DNA of 64,000 nt from Rhodoluna lacicola (GCF_000699505.1 NZ_CP007490.1:1178001-1242000); one strand, 5' to 3'; shown: positions 35,897-45,276, counted from the first letter of the stretch. Made by a program: numbers and translations. The notes: generated from the sequence alone by a model not told the origin.

Positions 35897-37009
35897 CTAG
35901 TTACTTTCTCCTAGGTAGCTGCGGTGAAAGCGGCCGCCCATTCGAGTCACAATCTCGTAGTTGATTGTGTCGCAGGCCGCGGCCAAATCATCGGCAGATG
36001 GAACTCCGGCCGCCGGATCACCAAAAATCGTGACCAAGTCCCCGGCTACCACGGCGTCGTCTCCGACATCCAGCACGAACTGGTCCATTGCCACCCGGCT
36101 GTTTACCGAGTACTGCTTGCCGTGAATAGAAACCTGCGCCTTGCCGGTTGCATTGCGCGGTAGCCCCTCTGCGTAGCCAACCGGAATCAATGCCAGGGTG
36201 GTCTCGGCCGCGGTGCGATGCAGGTAGCCGTAACTAACCCCCTGATTGGCACCCACGCGCTTGGTTTGGGTGACTCGCGCGGTTGCGGTCATCGCCGGCA
36301 CCAAACCAAAATCGGCCGCACTGTTTTCGACAAAAGGTGAAAGCCCATAAAGTGCCACACCGATGCGCACCATCTCATAGTGAGCCTGTGGGTAGCGCAA
36401 AAGTCCGTCGCTCGCGACTAGGTGGCGCAGTTCAAAATCAATACCGGCGGCCTTGGCCTCGTCACAGGCTGCCTCAAATCTGGCAATCTGGTTTAGGTCA
36501 TCGGCTTCGCTGGTGCACGACAGGTGACTGAAAATTGCAACCACCTGAATAAATCCTTCGGCCACTAGTTCGTGTGCCTTCTGCAACACCTCGGGCCACT
36601 CGGCTGCGCCGGCACCGTTTCGGCCAAGACCGGTGTCAACCTTTAGGTGCACACGTGCGACTCGTCTTAGTTGCTGCGATGCTTTAGCAATTCGTTCCAA
36701 GTGATCGATGTTGGCGATGCCAAGTTCAATGCCCGCGTCAATTGCGGACACAAAGTTTTCGGTTGGTGAGTGCAGCCACGCCAAAATTGGAAGATCAATT
36801 CCTTCGGCACGAAGTTTCATTGCCTCTTCGATGTCGGCAACACCAAGATAGTCGGCGCCCGCGGCCTCAAGTTTTTTTGCCACCGGCAACATGCCGTGAC
36901 CATAAGCGTCTGCTTTGATAACAGCCAAGGCAAGTGCGCCATTTGTCTTTGCGCGCATTGTGTTTAAATTTTTAGCGATGGCGTCGAGGTCAATGATCAG
37001 TTCTCTCAT
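35897..37009 (-). CDS. alr: Alanine racemase
   Basis: PLP enzyme of 370 residues making D-alanine for peptidoglycan. The Schiff-base lysine is K32 in AVIKADAYGHG; HLKVDTGLGRNG, FSHLSCTSEAD and the second catalytic tyrosine in GVSYGYLHRT are conserved, as are MDQFVLDVGD and the C-terminal NYEIVTRMGGRF. Start overlaps the acpS stop by 4 bp. The order glmS-acpS-alr-tsaE-tsaB-tsaD links wall precursors and tRNA modification in one run. Confidence 0.96.
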   Translation of the reverse strand: MRELIIDLDAIAKNLNTMRAKTNGALALAVIKADAYGHGMLPVAKKLEAAGADYLGVADIEEAMKLRAEGIDLPILAWLHSPTENFVSAIDAGIELGIANIDHLERIAKASQQLRRVARVHLKVDTGLGRNGAGAAEWPEVLQKAHELVAEGFIQVVAIFSHLSCTSEADDLNQIARFEAACDEAKAAGIDFELRHLVASDGLLRYPQAHYEMVRIGVALYGLSPFVENSAADFGLVPAMTATARVTQTKRVGANQGVSYGYLHRTAAETTLALIPVGYAEGLPRNATGKAQVSIHGKQYSVNSRVAMDQFVLDVGDDAVVAGDLVTIFGDPAAGVPSADDLAAACDTINYEIVTRMGGRFHRSYLGESN

Positions 37010-37380
37010 TGTGGATCCCCTTCTGCCACTACGAATGCAACGGCAACATCACCGTCGTGCGAAATTGATACATGTAATTTTCTCACTCCGGCACGCAGCG
37101 CCAACTTGGCAGTTTCACCGTGCAGCCAAATCACCGGCTTACCGCTTGATTCCTTGCCCACCTCAATGCCGTGCCATTCAATACCCGGCTCTCCACCCAG
37201 GGCCTTGATTACGGCTTCTTTAGCGGCGAACCTGCCAGCGAGGGTCTGAATGCTGGCTTCGGCCCCATTGTTCAGGGTCTCGATGTCCAGAAAAAGGCGA
37301 TCCTTGAGACGCGGGGTCTCGGCCAGTTTGGATTCAAAGCGGCTTAGTGAAACGGTGTCGACACCTGTTCCTAAAATCAT
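37006..37380 (-). CDS. acpS: Holo-[acyl-carrier-protein] synthase
   Basis: 124-residue transferase that puts 4'-phosphopantetheine on ACP. Mg2+ ligands are D8 in GTGVDTVSL and E55 in RFAAKEAVIKAL; KLHVSISHDGDVAVAFVV closes the fold. Starts ATG 37380, 13 bp after glmS, and overlaps alr by 4 bp. The enzyme uses CoA, which depends on the pantothenate kinase encoded just upstream on the other strand. Confidence 0.94.
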   Translation of the reverse strand: MILGTGVDTVSLSRFESKLAETPRLKDRLFLDIETLNNGAEASIQTLAGRFAAKEAVIKALGGEPGIEWHGIEVGKESSGKPVIWLHGETAKLALRAGVRKLHVSISHDGDVAVAFVVAEGDPQ

Positions 37381-37393
37381 TTATTCAACGGCC

Positions 37394-39247
37394 TTATTCA
37401 ACTGTGACCGACTTGGCGAGGTTGCGTGGCTGGTCAACGTCAAGGCCCTTGGCGCTGGAAAGCTCAAGAGCAAAAACCTGCAGTGGAATCACGGTCAGGA
37501 TTGAAGAGAAAATGTTTTCGCAGCTTGGCACATAAATTACGTGCTCCGCAAAGTTAGCGACATCGGTGTCACCGTCTTCGGCAACAGCAATTACCTTTGC
37601 ACCACGAGCACGAATTTCTTGAATGTTAGAGATCACCTTTGGGTGCAGGCTGTCGCTGTCGCGCGGGCTTGGCACAATCACAATTACCGGCTGGCCCTCT
37701 TCAATCAAAGCAATCGGCCCGTGCTTCAATTCTCCGGCGGCAAAACCCTCTGCGTGAATGTAGGCAAGCTCCTTGAGTTTAAGCGCCCCCTCCATGGCAA
37801 CCGGGAATCCCACATTGCGACCCAAGAACAACACCGATTTTGCATTCGCCATTTCTTTACCAAGCGCGCGCACATCATCAAGACGCTCAAGCACCTGAGT
37901 CACACGTGCCGGCATCTTCAAAAGTTCTTGGCCTAGGCTGCGCAAAACTTTTTGCTCGGTGGCGTTGCGACCTGCCGCAAGGAATAACGCCAGCAAATAG
38001 CCCGCAGTGATTTGGGCAACCAGTGCCTTGGTTGAAGCCACGGCAACCTCTGGGCCAGCGTGGGTGTAAATGGTGGCGTCAGATTCACGAGCAAGGGTGG
38101 CACCCTGGGTGTTGCAAATGGCCAGCACCTTGGCGCCCTGCTCCTTGGCGAAGCGAGTCGCCATGAGGGTGTCCATGGTTTCACCCGATTGTGAAACGGC
38201 AACAATCAAAGTGTTGGCGGTGATGATTGGATCGCGGTAGCGGAACTCATGTGAGAGCTCAACCTGCACTGGTATGCGCGCGAACTTTTCGATGGCGTAC
38301 TTAGCCACATCACACGCGTAACTTGCTGTGCCACAAGCAACCATGATGATGCGATCAATATTTTTGATGTCCTCGGCAGTCAAGCCATCAATCTCGGAAA
38401 GTCGCACCGAGCCATCGGAAGCCAAGCGACCCATCAGTGTGTCGGCAACCGCCTGTGGCTGGTCGGCAATTTCTTTAGCCATGAACGATGACCAACCACC
38501 CTTTGAAGCGGCCGAGGCATCCCAGCTAACCTCAAACTCAACCGGGGTAACCGGGGCACCGTCGAAAGTGCGAATCTCAATTTCACTGGCACGCAAAATC
38601 ACAATCTCGTCTTGACCAACTGAAATCGCGCGCTTGGTGTGCTCAACGAAAGCCGCGACGTCTGATCCCAAAAAGTTTTCGCCATCGCCCAGACCAATTA
38701 CCAGTGGAGAATTACGACGGGCTGCCAAAACAACATCGGGTTGGTCTTCGTGAATTGCCAGCAGGGTGAAGGCACCGTGCAGGCGCTTGACCACGTTGGT
38801 GAATGCGGTCGGCAGGTCACCGGTTTTCTCAAACTCGGCGGCGACCAGGTGGGCGGCAACCTCGGAATCGGTCTCCGAGGCAAATTTTGTGCCTGCGGCC
38901 ACCAGCTCAGCCTTGAGCTCATAGAAGTTTTCGATGATTCCGTTGTGAATCAAAGACAGCTTGGCGGCCGAGCCACCGATGTGCGGGTGAGCATTTCCAT
39001 CTGTAGGTGCCCCGTGGGTTGCCCAGCGGGTGTGACCAATGCCAATGTGGGCATCTGGCAGCGGGTGGTTGGTGATCTCGTTGATGAGGTTGTCGAGCTT
39101 GCCGGCTTTTTTGCGGGTCTCCAGACCGGTGCCAGAAATAACCGATACGCCGGCGGAGTCATAGCCGCGGTATTCAAGGCGACGAAGCCCACCCAGCAGA
39201 ACCTCGAGTGTTGACTTTGGGCCTACGTAGCCAACGATTCCGCACAT
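37394..39247 (-). CDS. glmS: Glutamine-fructose-6-phosphate aminotransferase
   Basis: 617 residues. N-terminal glutaminase with nucleophile C2 (MCGIVGYVG, LRRLEYRGYDSAGV, GHTRWATHG) and two SIS isomerase domains (SQSGETMDTL; FLGRNVGFPVAMEGALKLKELAYIHAEGFAAGELKHGP), ending DQPRNLAKSVTVE. It makes glucosamine-6-phosphate for peptidoglycan. Leaderless-type promoter: TAAATT 7 nt before ATG 39247. No glmS ribozyme can fit, since only 30 bp separate it from divergent coaA. Confidence 0.97.
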   Translation of the reverse strand: MCGIVGYVGPKSTLEVLLGGLRRLEYRGYDSAGVSVISGTGLETRKKAGKLDNLINEITNHPLPDAHIGIGHTRWATHGAPTDGNAHPHIGGSAAKLSLIHNGIIENFYELKAELVAAGTKFASETDSEVAAHLVAAEFEKTGDLPTAFTNVVKRLHGAFTLLAIHEDQPDVVLAARRNSPLVIGLGDGENFLGSDVAAFVEHTKRAISVGQDEIVILRASEIEIRTFDGAPVTPVEFEVSWDASAASKGGWSSFMAKEIADQPQAVADTLMGRLASDGSVRLSEIDGLTAEDIKNIDRIIMVACGTASYACDVAKYAIEKFARIPVQVELSHEFRYRDPIITANTLIVAVSQSGETMDTLMATRFAKEQGAKVLAICNTQGATLARESDATIYTHAGPEVAVASTKALVAQITAGYLLALFLAAGRNATEQKVLRSLGQELLKMPARVTQVLERLDDVRALGKEMANAKSVLFLGRNVGFPVAMEGALKLKELAYIHAEGFAAGELKHGPIALIEEGQPVIVIVPSPRDSDSLHPKVISNIQEIRARGAKVIAVAEDGDTDVANFAEHVIYVPSCENIFSSILTVIPLQVFALELSSAKGLDVDQPRNLAKSVTVE

Positions 39248-39260
39248 AGGTACTAATTTA
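39248..39260. promoter_or_regulatory. Shared, overlapping -10 boxes of divergent glmS and coaA
   Basis: TAATTTA at 39254-39260 reads TAATTT on plus (39254-39259) and TAAATT on minus (39255-39260). The minus box is 7 nt before the glmS ATG; the plus box would start RNA about 11 nt before the coaA GTG. Confidence 0.45.
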
Positions 39261-39277
39261 CGGCAGAATAGACCGTT

Positions 39278-40207
39278 GTGAGCGATGCGCTAAGCCCTTT
39301 CAACGAGATAAGTCGTGAAGACTGGGCTGTCCTCGGCAATTCAACCGAGCTTCCACTGACTGAGTCAGAAATTCAGCAAATCCGCGGGCTCGGCGACTTT
39401 CTAGATATCAAAGAGGTGCAGGACGTCTACCTGCCGCTGAGTCGCCTGCTAAATCTTTATGTGACCGAGCACCAAAAACTTCACCGCAGCACCAGCGACT
39501 TCCTCGGCGAGCGCGCTGGCCGGGTGCCATTTATTATCGGTGTTGCCGGTTCTGTGGCGGTGGGCAAGTCAACCGTTTCGCGTCTGCTCAAAGAGCTGCT
39601 CAGTCGCTGGGATGGCACGCCAAGCGTGGAGATGATCACCACCGATGGATTCCTGCACCCAAACGAGGAACTTGAGCGACGCGGGCTGATGTCTCGCAAG
39701 GGCTTCCCCGAGTCGTACGACCGCATGGCCTTGCTTGAGTTCATCGCCGATGTGAAGAGCGGTGCCAAAGAGGTTTCGGCGCCGGTCTACTCACACCTGA
39801 TCTATGACATCGTTGCGGGCCAGCGACAGACAATCAAAAACCCCGATGTCTTGATCGTTGAGGGACTGAACGTTTTGCAATCACCCGGTCCCGGTCAGTA
39901 TGTTGCGCTGAGCGACTTTTTTGACTTCAAGATTTACGTTGACGCCGACACAAAGAATTTGACCCAGTGGTTCTTGGATCGCTTCGAAAAGCTGCGGGAC
40001 ACCGCCTTTACCAACCCAGCCTCTTATTTTCACCGATACGCCGAGATGCCCCACGAGAAGGCTCTGGCCCGGGCCAACGAAATCTGGTCAACCATCAACT
40101 TGCCCAACTTGATTGAGAACATCCTGCCCACACGCTCTAGGGCCACCTTGGTGCTGCAGAAGGGCGCAATGCACGCGGTTGAGCGGGTTTTGCTTCGTAA
40201 GCTCTAG
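39278..40207 (+). CDS. coaA: Pantothenate kinase, type I
   Basis: First enzyme of CoA synthesis, 309 residues of the bacterial type I (CoaA) P-loop kinase family: GVAGSVAVGKST (K97), TTDGFLHPNEELERRGLMSRKGFPESYD, VYSHLIYDI, VEGLNVLQ and FFDFKIYVDA. Start is GTG 39278; no clear ribosome site. It lies back to back with glmS and upstream of the actinorhodopsin gene, from which it is separated by 205 bp without a terminator, so partial read-through is possible. Confidence 0.96.
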   Translation: MSDALSPFNEISREDWAVLGNSTELPLTESEIQQIRGLGDFLDIKEVQDVYLPLSRLLNLYVTEHQKLHRSTSDFLGERAGRVPFIIGVAGSVAVGKSTVSRLLKELLSRWDGTPSVEMITTDGFLHPNEELERRGLMSRKGFPESYDRMALLEFIADVKSGAKEVSAPVYSHLIYDIVAGQRQTIKNPDVLIVEGLNVLQSPGPGQYVALSDFFDFKIYVDADTKNLTQWFLDRFEKLRDTAFTNPASYFHRYAEMPHEKALARANEIWSTINLPNLIENILPTRSRATLVLQKGAMHAVERVLLRKL

Positions 40208-40412
40208 GTTTTGCGGCTTAGGCGACCCTGGTTGGTTTACCTTATTAACAGATAACGTGACCCAATCGTAACCGATTAACGGATGAGCGGGCTTGCTGTA
40301 GCGGTTGACTCAGAGTGAGCCACCGTATGGGTGTCGCCGAGGGTCTCAGATCTTGGCCCAGACGATGCAAACGATGACTTCTTATATAAGTACATCTATT
40401 GAGAGGCTTCAA
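40208..40412 (+). promoter_or_regulatory. Region upstream of actinorhodopsin
   Basis: 205 bp. TTGACT (near 40305) with TATGGG about 15 bp on, and a TATATAAG stretch at 40383-40390, are candidate promoter parts, but none has a consensus spacing. GAGAGG seven bases before ATG 40413 is a good ribosome site. An in-frame open stretch from 40305 is not considered coding. Confidence 0.35.
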
Positions 40413-41207
40413 ATGAACACATTGTCTAATGCATTAGACAACGGCCAATTTAACTTGGTCTACAACATTTTGTCGCTGGGAATAGCATCGATGCTATTTA
40501 CAGCGATTTTCCTATTTGTGGCTCGCGAGCGCGTATTGCCTCGTTACCGCATTGCAGTGATGGTTTCAGCGACAGTAACCGCTATCGCCGCGTACCACTA
40601 CTTCCGTATGTTCGACAACTTCAGCCACGCATTTGCTGGAGCAGAAAACAATCCAGACGCATACAACGTTGGATACCGCTACGTTGACTGGCTACTAACA
40701 GTGCCATTGCTATTGGTTGAATTGGTTGCAGTACTTGCACTTGCTAAGGCAGCCCAGAGCTCAATCTTGAACCGCTTGGTTCCTGCAGCAGCAGCAATGA
40801 TTGTTCTTGGTTACCCTGGTGACGCAAAGCTAGACATCTGGGGCATCGCGCCATCAGTATGGGGCTTGCTATCAACCATTCCTTTCCTATACATCCTGTA
40901 CGTACTATTCATTGAGCTTGGCAAGAGCTTGTCTCGCCAGTCAGAGGCAGTACAGAAGAAGGTAAAGATTCTGCGCCTATTGCTAATTGCAACCTGGGGC
41001 GTTTACCCAATCACCTTCATCTTGGCAATGGGTACCCCTCCGGGTGCACCGTTCAACGCCAGTGAGTTTGTAGCTCGTGAAGTTGGATACAGCATTGCTG
41101 ACATCCTGGCCAAGTGTCTATTTGGTCTGATCATCTACAGCATCGCTCGTATCAAGTCAGCTGAAGATGACAAGGAATTCGCAAAGGCAGAGTTCAAAGA
41201 CGCCTAA
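40413..41207 (+). CDS. actR: Actinorhodopsin, light-driven proton pump
   Basis: 264-residue seven-helix microbial rhodopsin of the xanthorhodopsin-like actinorhodopsin group. Key residues: H62 (helix B), counter-ion and proton acceptor D92 and T96 and donor E103 in RYVDWLLTVPLLLVELV (the D-T-E set of an outward proton pump), L100 at the spectral-tuning site (green absorbing), retinal Schiff-base K234 in DILAKCLFG. G151 lies at the position that is bulky (F152) in proteorhodopsin but glycine in xanthorhodopsin, which opens space for a carotenoid antenna. Start ATG 40413 has GAGAGG upstream. Retinal-forming genes (crt, blh) are not in the window. A good terminator follows. Confidence 0.97.
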   Translation: MNTLSNALDNGQFNLVYNILSLGIASMLFTAIFLFVARERVLPRYRIAVMVSATVTAIAAYHYFRMFDNFSHAFAGAENNPDAYNVGYRYVDWLLTVPLLLVELVAVLALAKAAQSSILNRLVPAAAAMIVLGYPGDAKLDIWGIAPSVWGLLSTIPFLYILYVLFIELGKSLSRQSEAVQKKVKILRLLLIATWGVYPITFILAMGTPPGAPFNASEFVAREVGYSIADILAKCLFGLIIYSIARIKSAEDDKEFAKAEFKDA

Positions 41208-41222
41208 GCAAAACCAATAGAA

Positions 41223-41252
41223 ATGGGCTCCCGGAAACGGGGGCCCATTTTT
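41223..41252 (+). terminator. Rho-independent terminator of actR
   Basis: 11-bp stem ATGGGCTCCCG / CGGGGGCCCAT (one G-T pair) with a GAAA loop, followed by TTTTTATTTG. It lies between actR and convergent glmM. Confidence 0.9.
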
Positions 41253-41266
41253 ATTTGCGAATATTT

Positions 41267-42613
41267 TTAGAGCGCGAGTTGTTTCTCAACCACGCGGGCA
41301 ATTCGATCAGCCCAAGATTGCGCGGTGCCTTCATCGGCTGCCTCAACCATTACGCGCACCAGTGGCTCGGTTCCCGAAGCACGCAAGAGAACTCGGCCGG
41401 TGCCGTGTAACTCTGACTCTGCCGCGGCAACCGCCTGTTGAACTTCTGCATCGGTGTTGACACGACTCTTATCTACGCCAGGAACGTTGATTAGCACCTG
41501 AGGATAAATCTTCATCACCGATGCCAACTCGGCCAAAGACTTTTTAGTGCGAGCGATCTCGGCACCGATTTTTAGGCCGGTAAGAATTCCATCACCGGTG
41601 GTTGCATACTGCGCAAAAATCACGTGACCAGACTGCTCGCCACCAAGTGTGTAACCACCGGCGCGCATCTCTTCAAGAACGTAGCGGTCTCCCACTCCGG
41701 TTTCAATCAGGTTGATGTCGTGTTCCTTCATGGCGATACGAAGTCCAAGGTTTGACATCACGGTGGCCACCAAAGTGTTGCGGGCTAGCTGGCCGCGTTC
41801 TTTTAGCGATAGCGCCAAAATTGCCATGATCTGATCGCCGTCAATAATTGCACCCGATGCATCTACCGCAAGGCAACGATCGGCATCACCGTCGTGGGCT
41901 ACACCAAAATCTGCACCGTGCTCGAGCACCGCAGCCTGGAGTGCCGACATGTGGGTTGATCCGTAACCCTCGTTGATGTTGTTGCCGTCTGGGTCTGCGC
42001 CAATCACGATTACCTTGGCACCAGCATCGGTGAATACCTGGGGTGAAACTCCGGCAGCCGCTCCGTGGGCACAGTCAACTACCACGGTCAGGCCATCTAG
42101 TCGATTAGGCAGCGAACGCAGCAGGTGCACAATGTATCGATCTTCTGCATCGGCAAAGCGCTGCACTCGACCAACCGCTGCGCCTACAGGAGCCAGTGGC
42201 TCGGCAGACATTGCGGCCTCAATTTTGTCTTCGATTTCATCAGCAAGTTTGTGACCGCCGCGAGCAAAGAATTTAATTCCGTTGTCAGGAGCTGGGTTGT
42301 GTGAAGCAGAAATCATCACACCAAAGTCAGCGTCAAGGTCATCGGTAAGAAATGCGGTTGCCGGTGTGGGTAGTACGCCAGCGTCAAATACATCAACACC
42401 AGAGCTGGCCAGACCGGAGGAAATTGCTGCCGCTAAAAATTCGCCAGAGATGCGTGGGTCGCGACCAATAACGGCCTTTGGTTTAATTCCGCGAGCGCGG
42501 GCATCTTCACCAAGAATGATGGCGGCGGCTTGCGCGAGTTTGGTGGCAAGTTCTGCCGTTAAATCACGATTGGCGAGACCTCGAACACCATCGGTGCCAA
42601 AGAGTCTCGCCAT
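41267..42613 (-). CDS. glmM: Phosphoglucosamine mutase
   Basis: Converts glucosamine-6-P to glucosamine-1-P. 448 residues: [12 protein letters not shown], phosphorylated serine S104 in [17 protein letters not shown], Mg-loop DGDADRC, GGEQSGH and the C-terminal [14 protein letters not shown]. It is the step after GlmS, encoded 2 kb away in the same direction. TAGGCT sits 6 nt before ATG 42613, which indicates a leaderless mRNA separate from the rplM-rpsI message upstream. Confidence 0.97.
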   Translation of the reverse strand: MARLFGTDGVRGLANRDLTAELATKLAQAAAIILGEDARARGIKPKAVIGRDPRISGEFLAAAISSGLASSGVDVFDAGVLPTPATAFLTDDLDADFGVMISASHNPAPDNGIKFFARGGHKLADEIEDKIEAAMSAEPLAPVGAAVGRVQRFADAEDRYIVHLLRSLPNRLDGLTVVVDCAHGAAAGVSPQVFTDAGAKVIVIGADPDGNNINEGYGSTHMSALQAAVLEHGADFGVAHDGDADRCLAVDASGAIIDGDQIMAILALSLKERGQLARNTLVATVMSNLGLRIAMKEHDINLIETGVGDRYVLEEMRAGGYTLGGEQSGHVIFAQYATTGDGILTGLKIGAEIARTKKSLAELASVMKIYPQVLINVPGVDKSRVNTDAEVQQAVAAAESELHGTGRVLLRASGTEPLVRVMVEAADEGTAQSWADRIARVVEKQLAL

Positions 42614-42625
42614 TTCGTAAGCCTA
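42614..42625 (-). promoter_or_regulatory. Leaderless-type promoter box of glmM
   Basis: TAGGCT on minus (42620-42625), 6 nt before ATG 42613. Confidence 0.5.
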
Positions 42626-42651
42626 TGCTTTTGAAAGCTAGAAAGTGAAGA

Positions 42652-43134
42652 TTAACGCTTCGAGAACTGTGAAGCCTTACGTGCCTTCTTTAGACCAGCC
42701 TTCTTGCGCTCGATAACACGAGGGTCGCGCTTTAGGAAGCCTGCCTTCTTTAGTGAAGGGCGGTTGTTGTCGCGGTCGATCTCGTTTAGTGCACGAGCGA
42801 TACCTAGACGAAGCGCACCTGCCTGACCAGCGATGCCACCACCGTGGATACGAGCAACAACGTCGTACGCGTTCTTTAGATCAAGAACGGTGAATGGATC
42901 GGTGATTAGCTGCTGGTGCAACTTGTTTGGGAAGTAATCTGCAAGCTCGCGACCGTTCACCTTGATAACTCCGGTGCCTGGCATGATGCGAACACGTGCA
43001 ACAGCTTCCTTACGACGACCTAGGCCTGCGCCTGGTGTGGTAAGTGGGCCACGTGACTTAACCGGAGCAGCCTTAGCTGCTGGGGTCTCGGTGGTGTAGC
43101 TCTCTGGTGTGGTTTCTACGGTTTCTTTTGACAC
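42652..43134 (-). CDS. rpsI: 30S ribosomal protein S9
   Basis: 160-residue protein of the small-subunit head; its C-terminal [12 protein letters not shown] reaches the P-site t[27 protein letters not shown] and [20 protein letters not shown] are conserved. Compared with the family's about 130 residues it has a 38-residue N-terminal tail rich in T, E, P and A ([11 protein letters not shown]). Follows rplM by 10 bp, the universal L13-S9 pair. Confidence 0.97.
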   Translation of the reverse strand: MSKETVETTPESYTTETPAAKAAPVKSRGPLTTPGAGLGRRKEAVARVRIMPGTGVIKVNGRELADYFPNKLHQQLITDPFTVLDLKNAYDVVARIHGGGIAGQAGALRLGIARALNEIDRDNNRPSLKKAGFLKRDPRVIERKKAGLKKARKASQFSKR

Positions 43135-43144
43135 GTCAAATTCC

Positions 43145-43588
43145 TTACTGAGCTACCTGGTCGATGATGAAAGGCTTTGGCTGCTGTGCAGCGTGTGGGT
43201 GCTCTGCACCTGCGTAAACCTTAAGTTTGTTTAGCTGGGTTGCACCTAGCTTGTTGTGAGGAAGCATTCCCTTGATGGCTTTTTCAACAGCCTTCTCAGG
43301 TGACTTCTCTAGAAGTTCTGCATAAGTAGTAGCAGTCAAACCACCTGGGTAACCAGAGTGACGGTAAGCCTTCTTCTGCTTTAGCTTTGAACCGGTTAGA
43401 GCAACCTTCTCAGCGTTGATGATCACAACGAAATCACCGTTGTCCATGTGAGGAGCAAAGGTTGGCTTGTGCTTGCCGCGCAACAATGCTGCTGCGTGGG
43501 TTGCTAGACGGCCGAGAACTACATCGGTGGCGTCGATGACTAGCCACTCGTTGCTCAGCTCGTGAGCCTTTGGAGAATAAGTACGCAC
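43145..43588 (-). CDS. rplM: 50S ribosomal protein L13
   Basis: 147-residue early-assembly large-subunit protein. [52 protein letters not shown] is the family core (cited in parts: [22 protein letters not shown]), and GMLPHNKLG near the end is typical. Start ATG 43588. It heads an rplM-rpsI transcript with its own promoter and a leader of about 100 nt that contains a hairpin. Confidence 0.97.
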   Translation of the reverse strand: MRTYSPKAHELSNEWLVIDATDVVLGRLATHAAALLRGKHKPTFAPHMDNGDFVVIINAEKVALTGSKLKQKKAYRHSGYPGGLTATTYAELLEKSPEKAVEKAIKGMLPHNKLGATQLNKLKVYAGAEHPHAAQQPKPFIIDQVAQ

Positions 43589-43670
43589 GTTAAATTGCCT
43601 TCTACTTCTGTATCGGATTGAGATGAACCCGCGACTGAAGAAGAAACTTCAAGGGATTCAAGCTTTTTAC

Positions 43671-43689
43671 ATCGGCACTTACTGCCGAT
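43671..43689 (-). promoter_or_regulatory. Leader hairpin of rplM-rpsI
   Basis: Seven-base arms ATCGGCA / TGCCGAT with a 5-nt loop, in the 5' leader. On the minus strand it is followed by GTAAAAAG, not T, so it is not a terminator. Possible autogenous-control site for L13, untested. Confidence 0.4.
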
Positions 43690-43700
43690 ACCAAAGGTCA

Positions 43701-43730
43701 ATACTAACCCGCAGACTGGGGCTAGGTCAA
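43701..43730 (-). promoter_or_regulatory. rplM promoter
   Basis: Minus-strand TTGACC (43725-43730), 18-bp spacer, TAGTAT (43701-43706), close to consensus for a housekeeping sigma factor. Confidence 0.7.
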
Positions 43731-43749
43731 ACCCTAGTTTTGAACTGAA

Positions 43750-44622
43750 TCAGTCCTCGGCCTCGTCTAAAGTCCGCAGATTCTTGGCCATCTCGGCCTG
43801 TGCCGCGAGCTTGTCGTCGGCCGGATAACCCACCTCAATCAGGGTCAAACCGTGTGGCGGTTGGACCTTGAATGAGCCAATTCTTGAGCGCTTTTCAAGA
43901 CGCTTGATCACGCCATCAGGAGTAGTTTTACCCTCCCCCGCGGCAATTAGAGCCCCCACGATAGCACGCACCATGTTGTGGCAGAAGGCATCGGCCAAAA
44001 TCTCGACCTCGATAACGTTCCCGGCATCGGGGTTGCGCTTTACGGTAAGTTCGCGAACCTCACGGATGGTGGTTGCCCCAAGTTTGGGGCGGCAAAATGA
44101 GGCGTAGTCGTGCAATCCAATTAGGCCCAGGGCCGAGGCCTGCATCTGGACCAGGTCAAGCTCGTGCTTGATCCACAGGGTTGAACGGGCCAAAAGCGGG
44201 TTTTTTGGGGCCAATTTGTCGGCAATTACGTAGCGATACCGGCGGTAGGAGGCCGAGTATCGGGCGTCAAAGCCGGCTGGAGCCTCGGAAACGGAGTAAA
44301 TGCGGATGTCTTGAGGAAGCAGGTCATTCAGGCTGCCCATCATGCCAACCGTGCGACCCAGGCGCTTTAGCTGCTTTTGGGTGAGGTCAATGTGAATTAC
44401 CTGGCCGGTGGCGTGGACACCAGCATCGGTGCGGCCGGCAACTCGCATATCGAACGCAGTCTTGGATTTACCAAAAACGGTAGTCAGTGCCTTGAGCAAT
44501 TCTCCCTGCACTGTGCGGTGCTTCTTCTGCGCTGCGAAGCCCCAGTAATTGGTGCCGTCGTAGGCCAGGTCAATCCGGTAACGAATAAACCCGTCAACCG
44601 ATGGGTCGACGGGCTTATTCAT
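43750..44622 (-). CDS. truA: tRNA pseudouridine synthase A
   Basis: Makes pseudouridine at positions 38-40 of tRNA. 290 residues; catalytic D66 in VAGRTDAGVHATGQV, IDLAYDGTNYWGFA at the start, FDARYSASYRRYRYVI and FCHNMVRAIVGALIAAGEG are conserved. The C-terminal AAQAEMAKNLRTLDEAED is a short extra tail. It follows rplQ by 22 bp, as in many bacteria. Confidence 0.95.
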   Translation of the reverse strand: MNKPVDPSVDGFIRYRIDLAYDGTNYWGFAAQKKHRTVQGELLKALTTVFGKSKTAFDMRVAGRTDAGVHATGQVIHIDLTQKQLKRLGRTVGMMGSLNDLLPQDIRIYSVSEAPAGFDARYSASYRRYRYVIADKLAPKNPLLARSTLWIKHELDLVQMQASALGLIGLHDYASFCRPKLGATTIREVRELTVKRNPDAGNVIEVEILADAFCHNMVRAIVGALIAAGEGKTTPDGVIKRLEKRSRIGSFKVQPPHGLTLIEVGYPADDKLAAQAEMAKNLRTLDEAED

Positions 44623-44644
44623 AATTCAGGAGAGTTGTAGAGGA

Positions 44645-45238
44645 TTAAGCCTCTGGGGTCTCTTCAGCTGGAGTCTCTTCGGTTCCAGCTGCTTCCGCTG
44701 CTGCCTCTTCAACTACTGGAGCTTCAACTGCAGCGGCCGGAGCCTCAGCAACTGTCTCAGCAGCTGTCTCGCTAGCGTCCGATAGTTCCTCGACTGGTTC
44801 TGAAACCGCTGCCGCGGTTCCAGCAGTTGCCTTCACAGCGTTCTCAAGCTTTGGCTTCTTGTTAATTGCCTTTGGGTTCACTGGCTCAAGAACAAGCTCG
44901 ATCAGTGCCAAAGGAGCGTTGTCGCCCTTACGGAAACCTAGCTTGGTGATGCGAGTGTAGCCACCCTGACGGTCTGCAACCTGAGGTGCAATGTTGGTGA
45001 ACAGTTCGTGCACAACAGACTTATCGGTGATCATGGTCATCACACGGCGACGAGCGTGTAGGTCTCCGCGCTTTGCGAAAGTTACTAGACGCTCAGCAAG
45101 TGGACGAAGACGCTTGGCCTTGGTCTCAGTTGTGGTGATCTTGCCGTGCTTGATCAACGAAGTTGCCATGTTGCGAAGAAGCAGACGCTCGTGAGCTGGT
45201 CCGCCTCCTAGACGTGGGCCTTTAGTTGGGGCTGCCAT
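44645..45238 (-). CDS. rplQ: 50S ribosomal protein L17 with long acidic tail
   Basis: 197 residues; the first 120 are ordinary L17 ([43 protein letters not shown] in parts, [18 protein letters not shown]). The last 70 residues are a low-complexity Ala/Glu/Pro/Thr tail ([17 protein letters not shown]..., ending [11 protein letters not shown]) absent from the typical 120-residue protein but found in several actinobacteria. 38 bp after rpoA. Confidence 0.96.
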   Translation of the reverse strand: MAAPTKGPRLGGGPAHERLLLRNMATSLIKHGKITTTETKAKRLRPLAERLVTFAKRGDLHARRRVMTMITDKSVVHELFTNIAPQVADRQGGYTRITKLGFRKGDNAPLALIELVLEPVNPKAINKKPKLENAVKATAGTAAAVSEPVEELSDASETAAETVAEAPAAAVEAPVVEEAAAEAAGTEETPAEETPEA

Positions 45239-45276
45239 TTTTTTCTCCTCTTAGAAATTCTCGAGAGACCTGCGGC

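Noticed and set aside
39248-39277. glmS ribozyme
   Set aside because: The 30-bp gap to coaA is far too short.
40305-40412. 36-residue N-terminal extension of actinorhodopsin
   Set aside because: Not rhodopsin-like; a good ribosome site sits before ATG 40413.
43671-43689. Rho-independent terminator before rplM
   Set aside because: The stem is followed by A, not T, on the transcribed strand.
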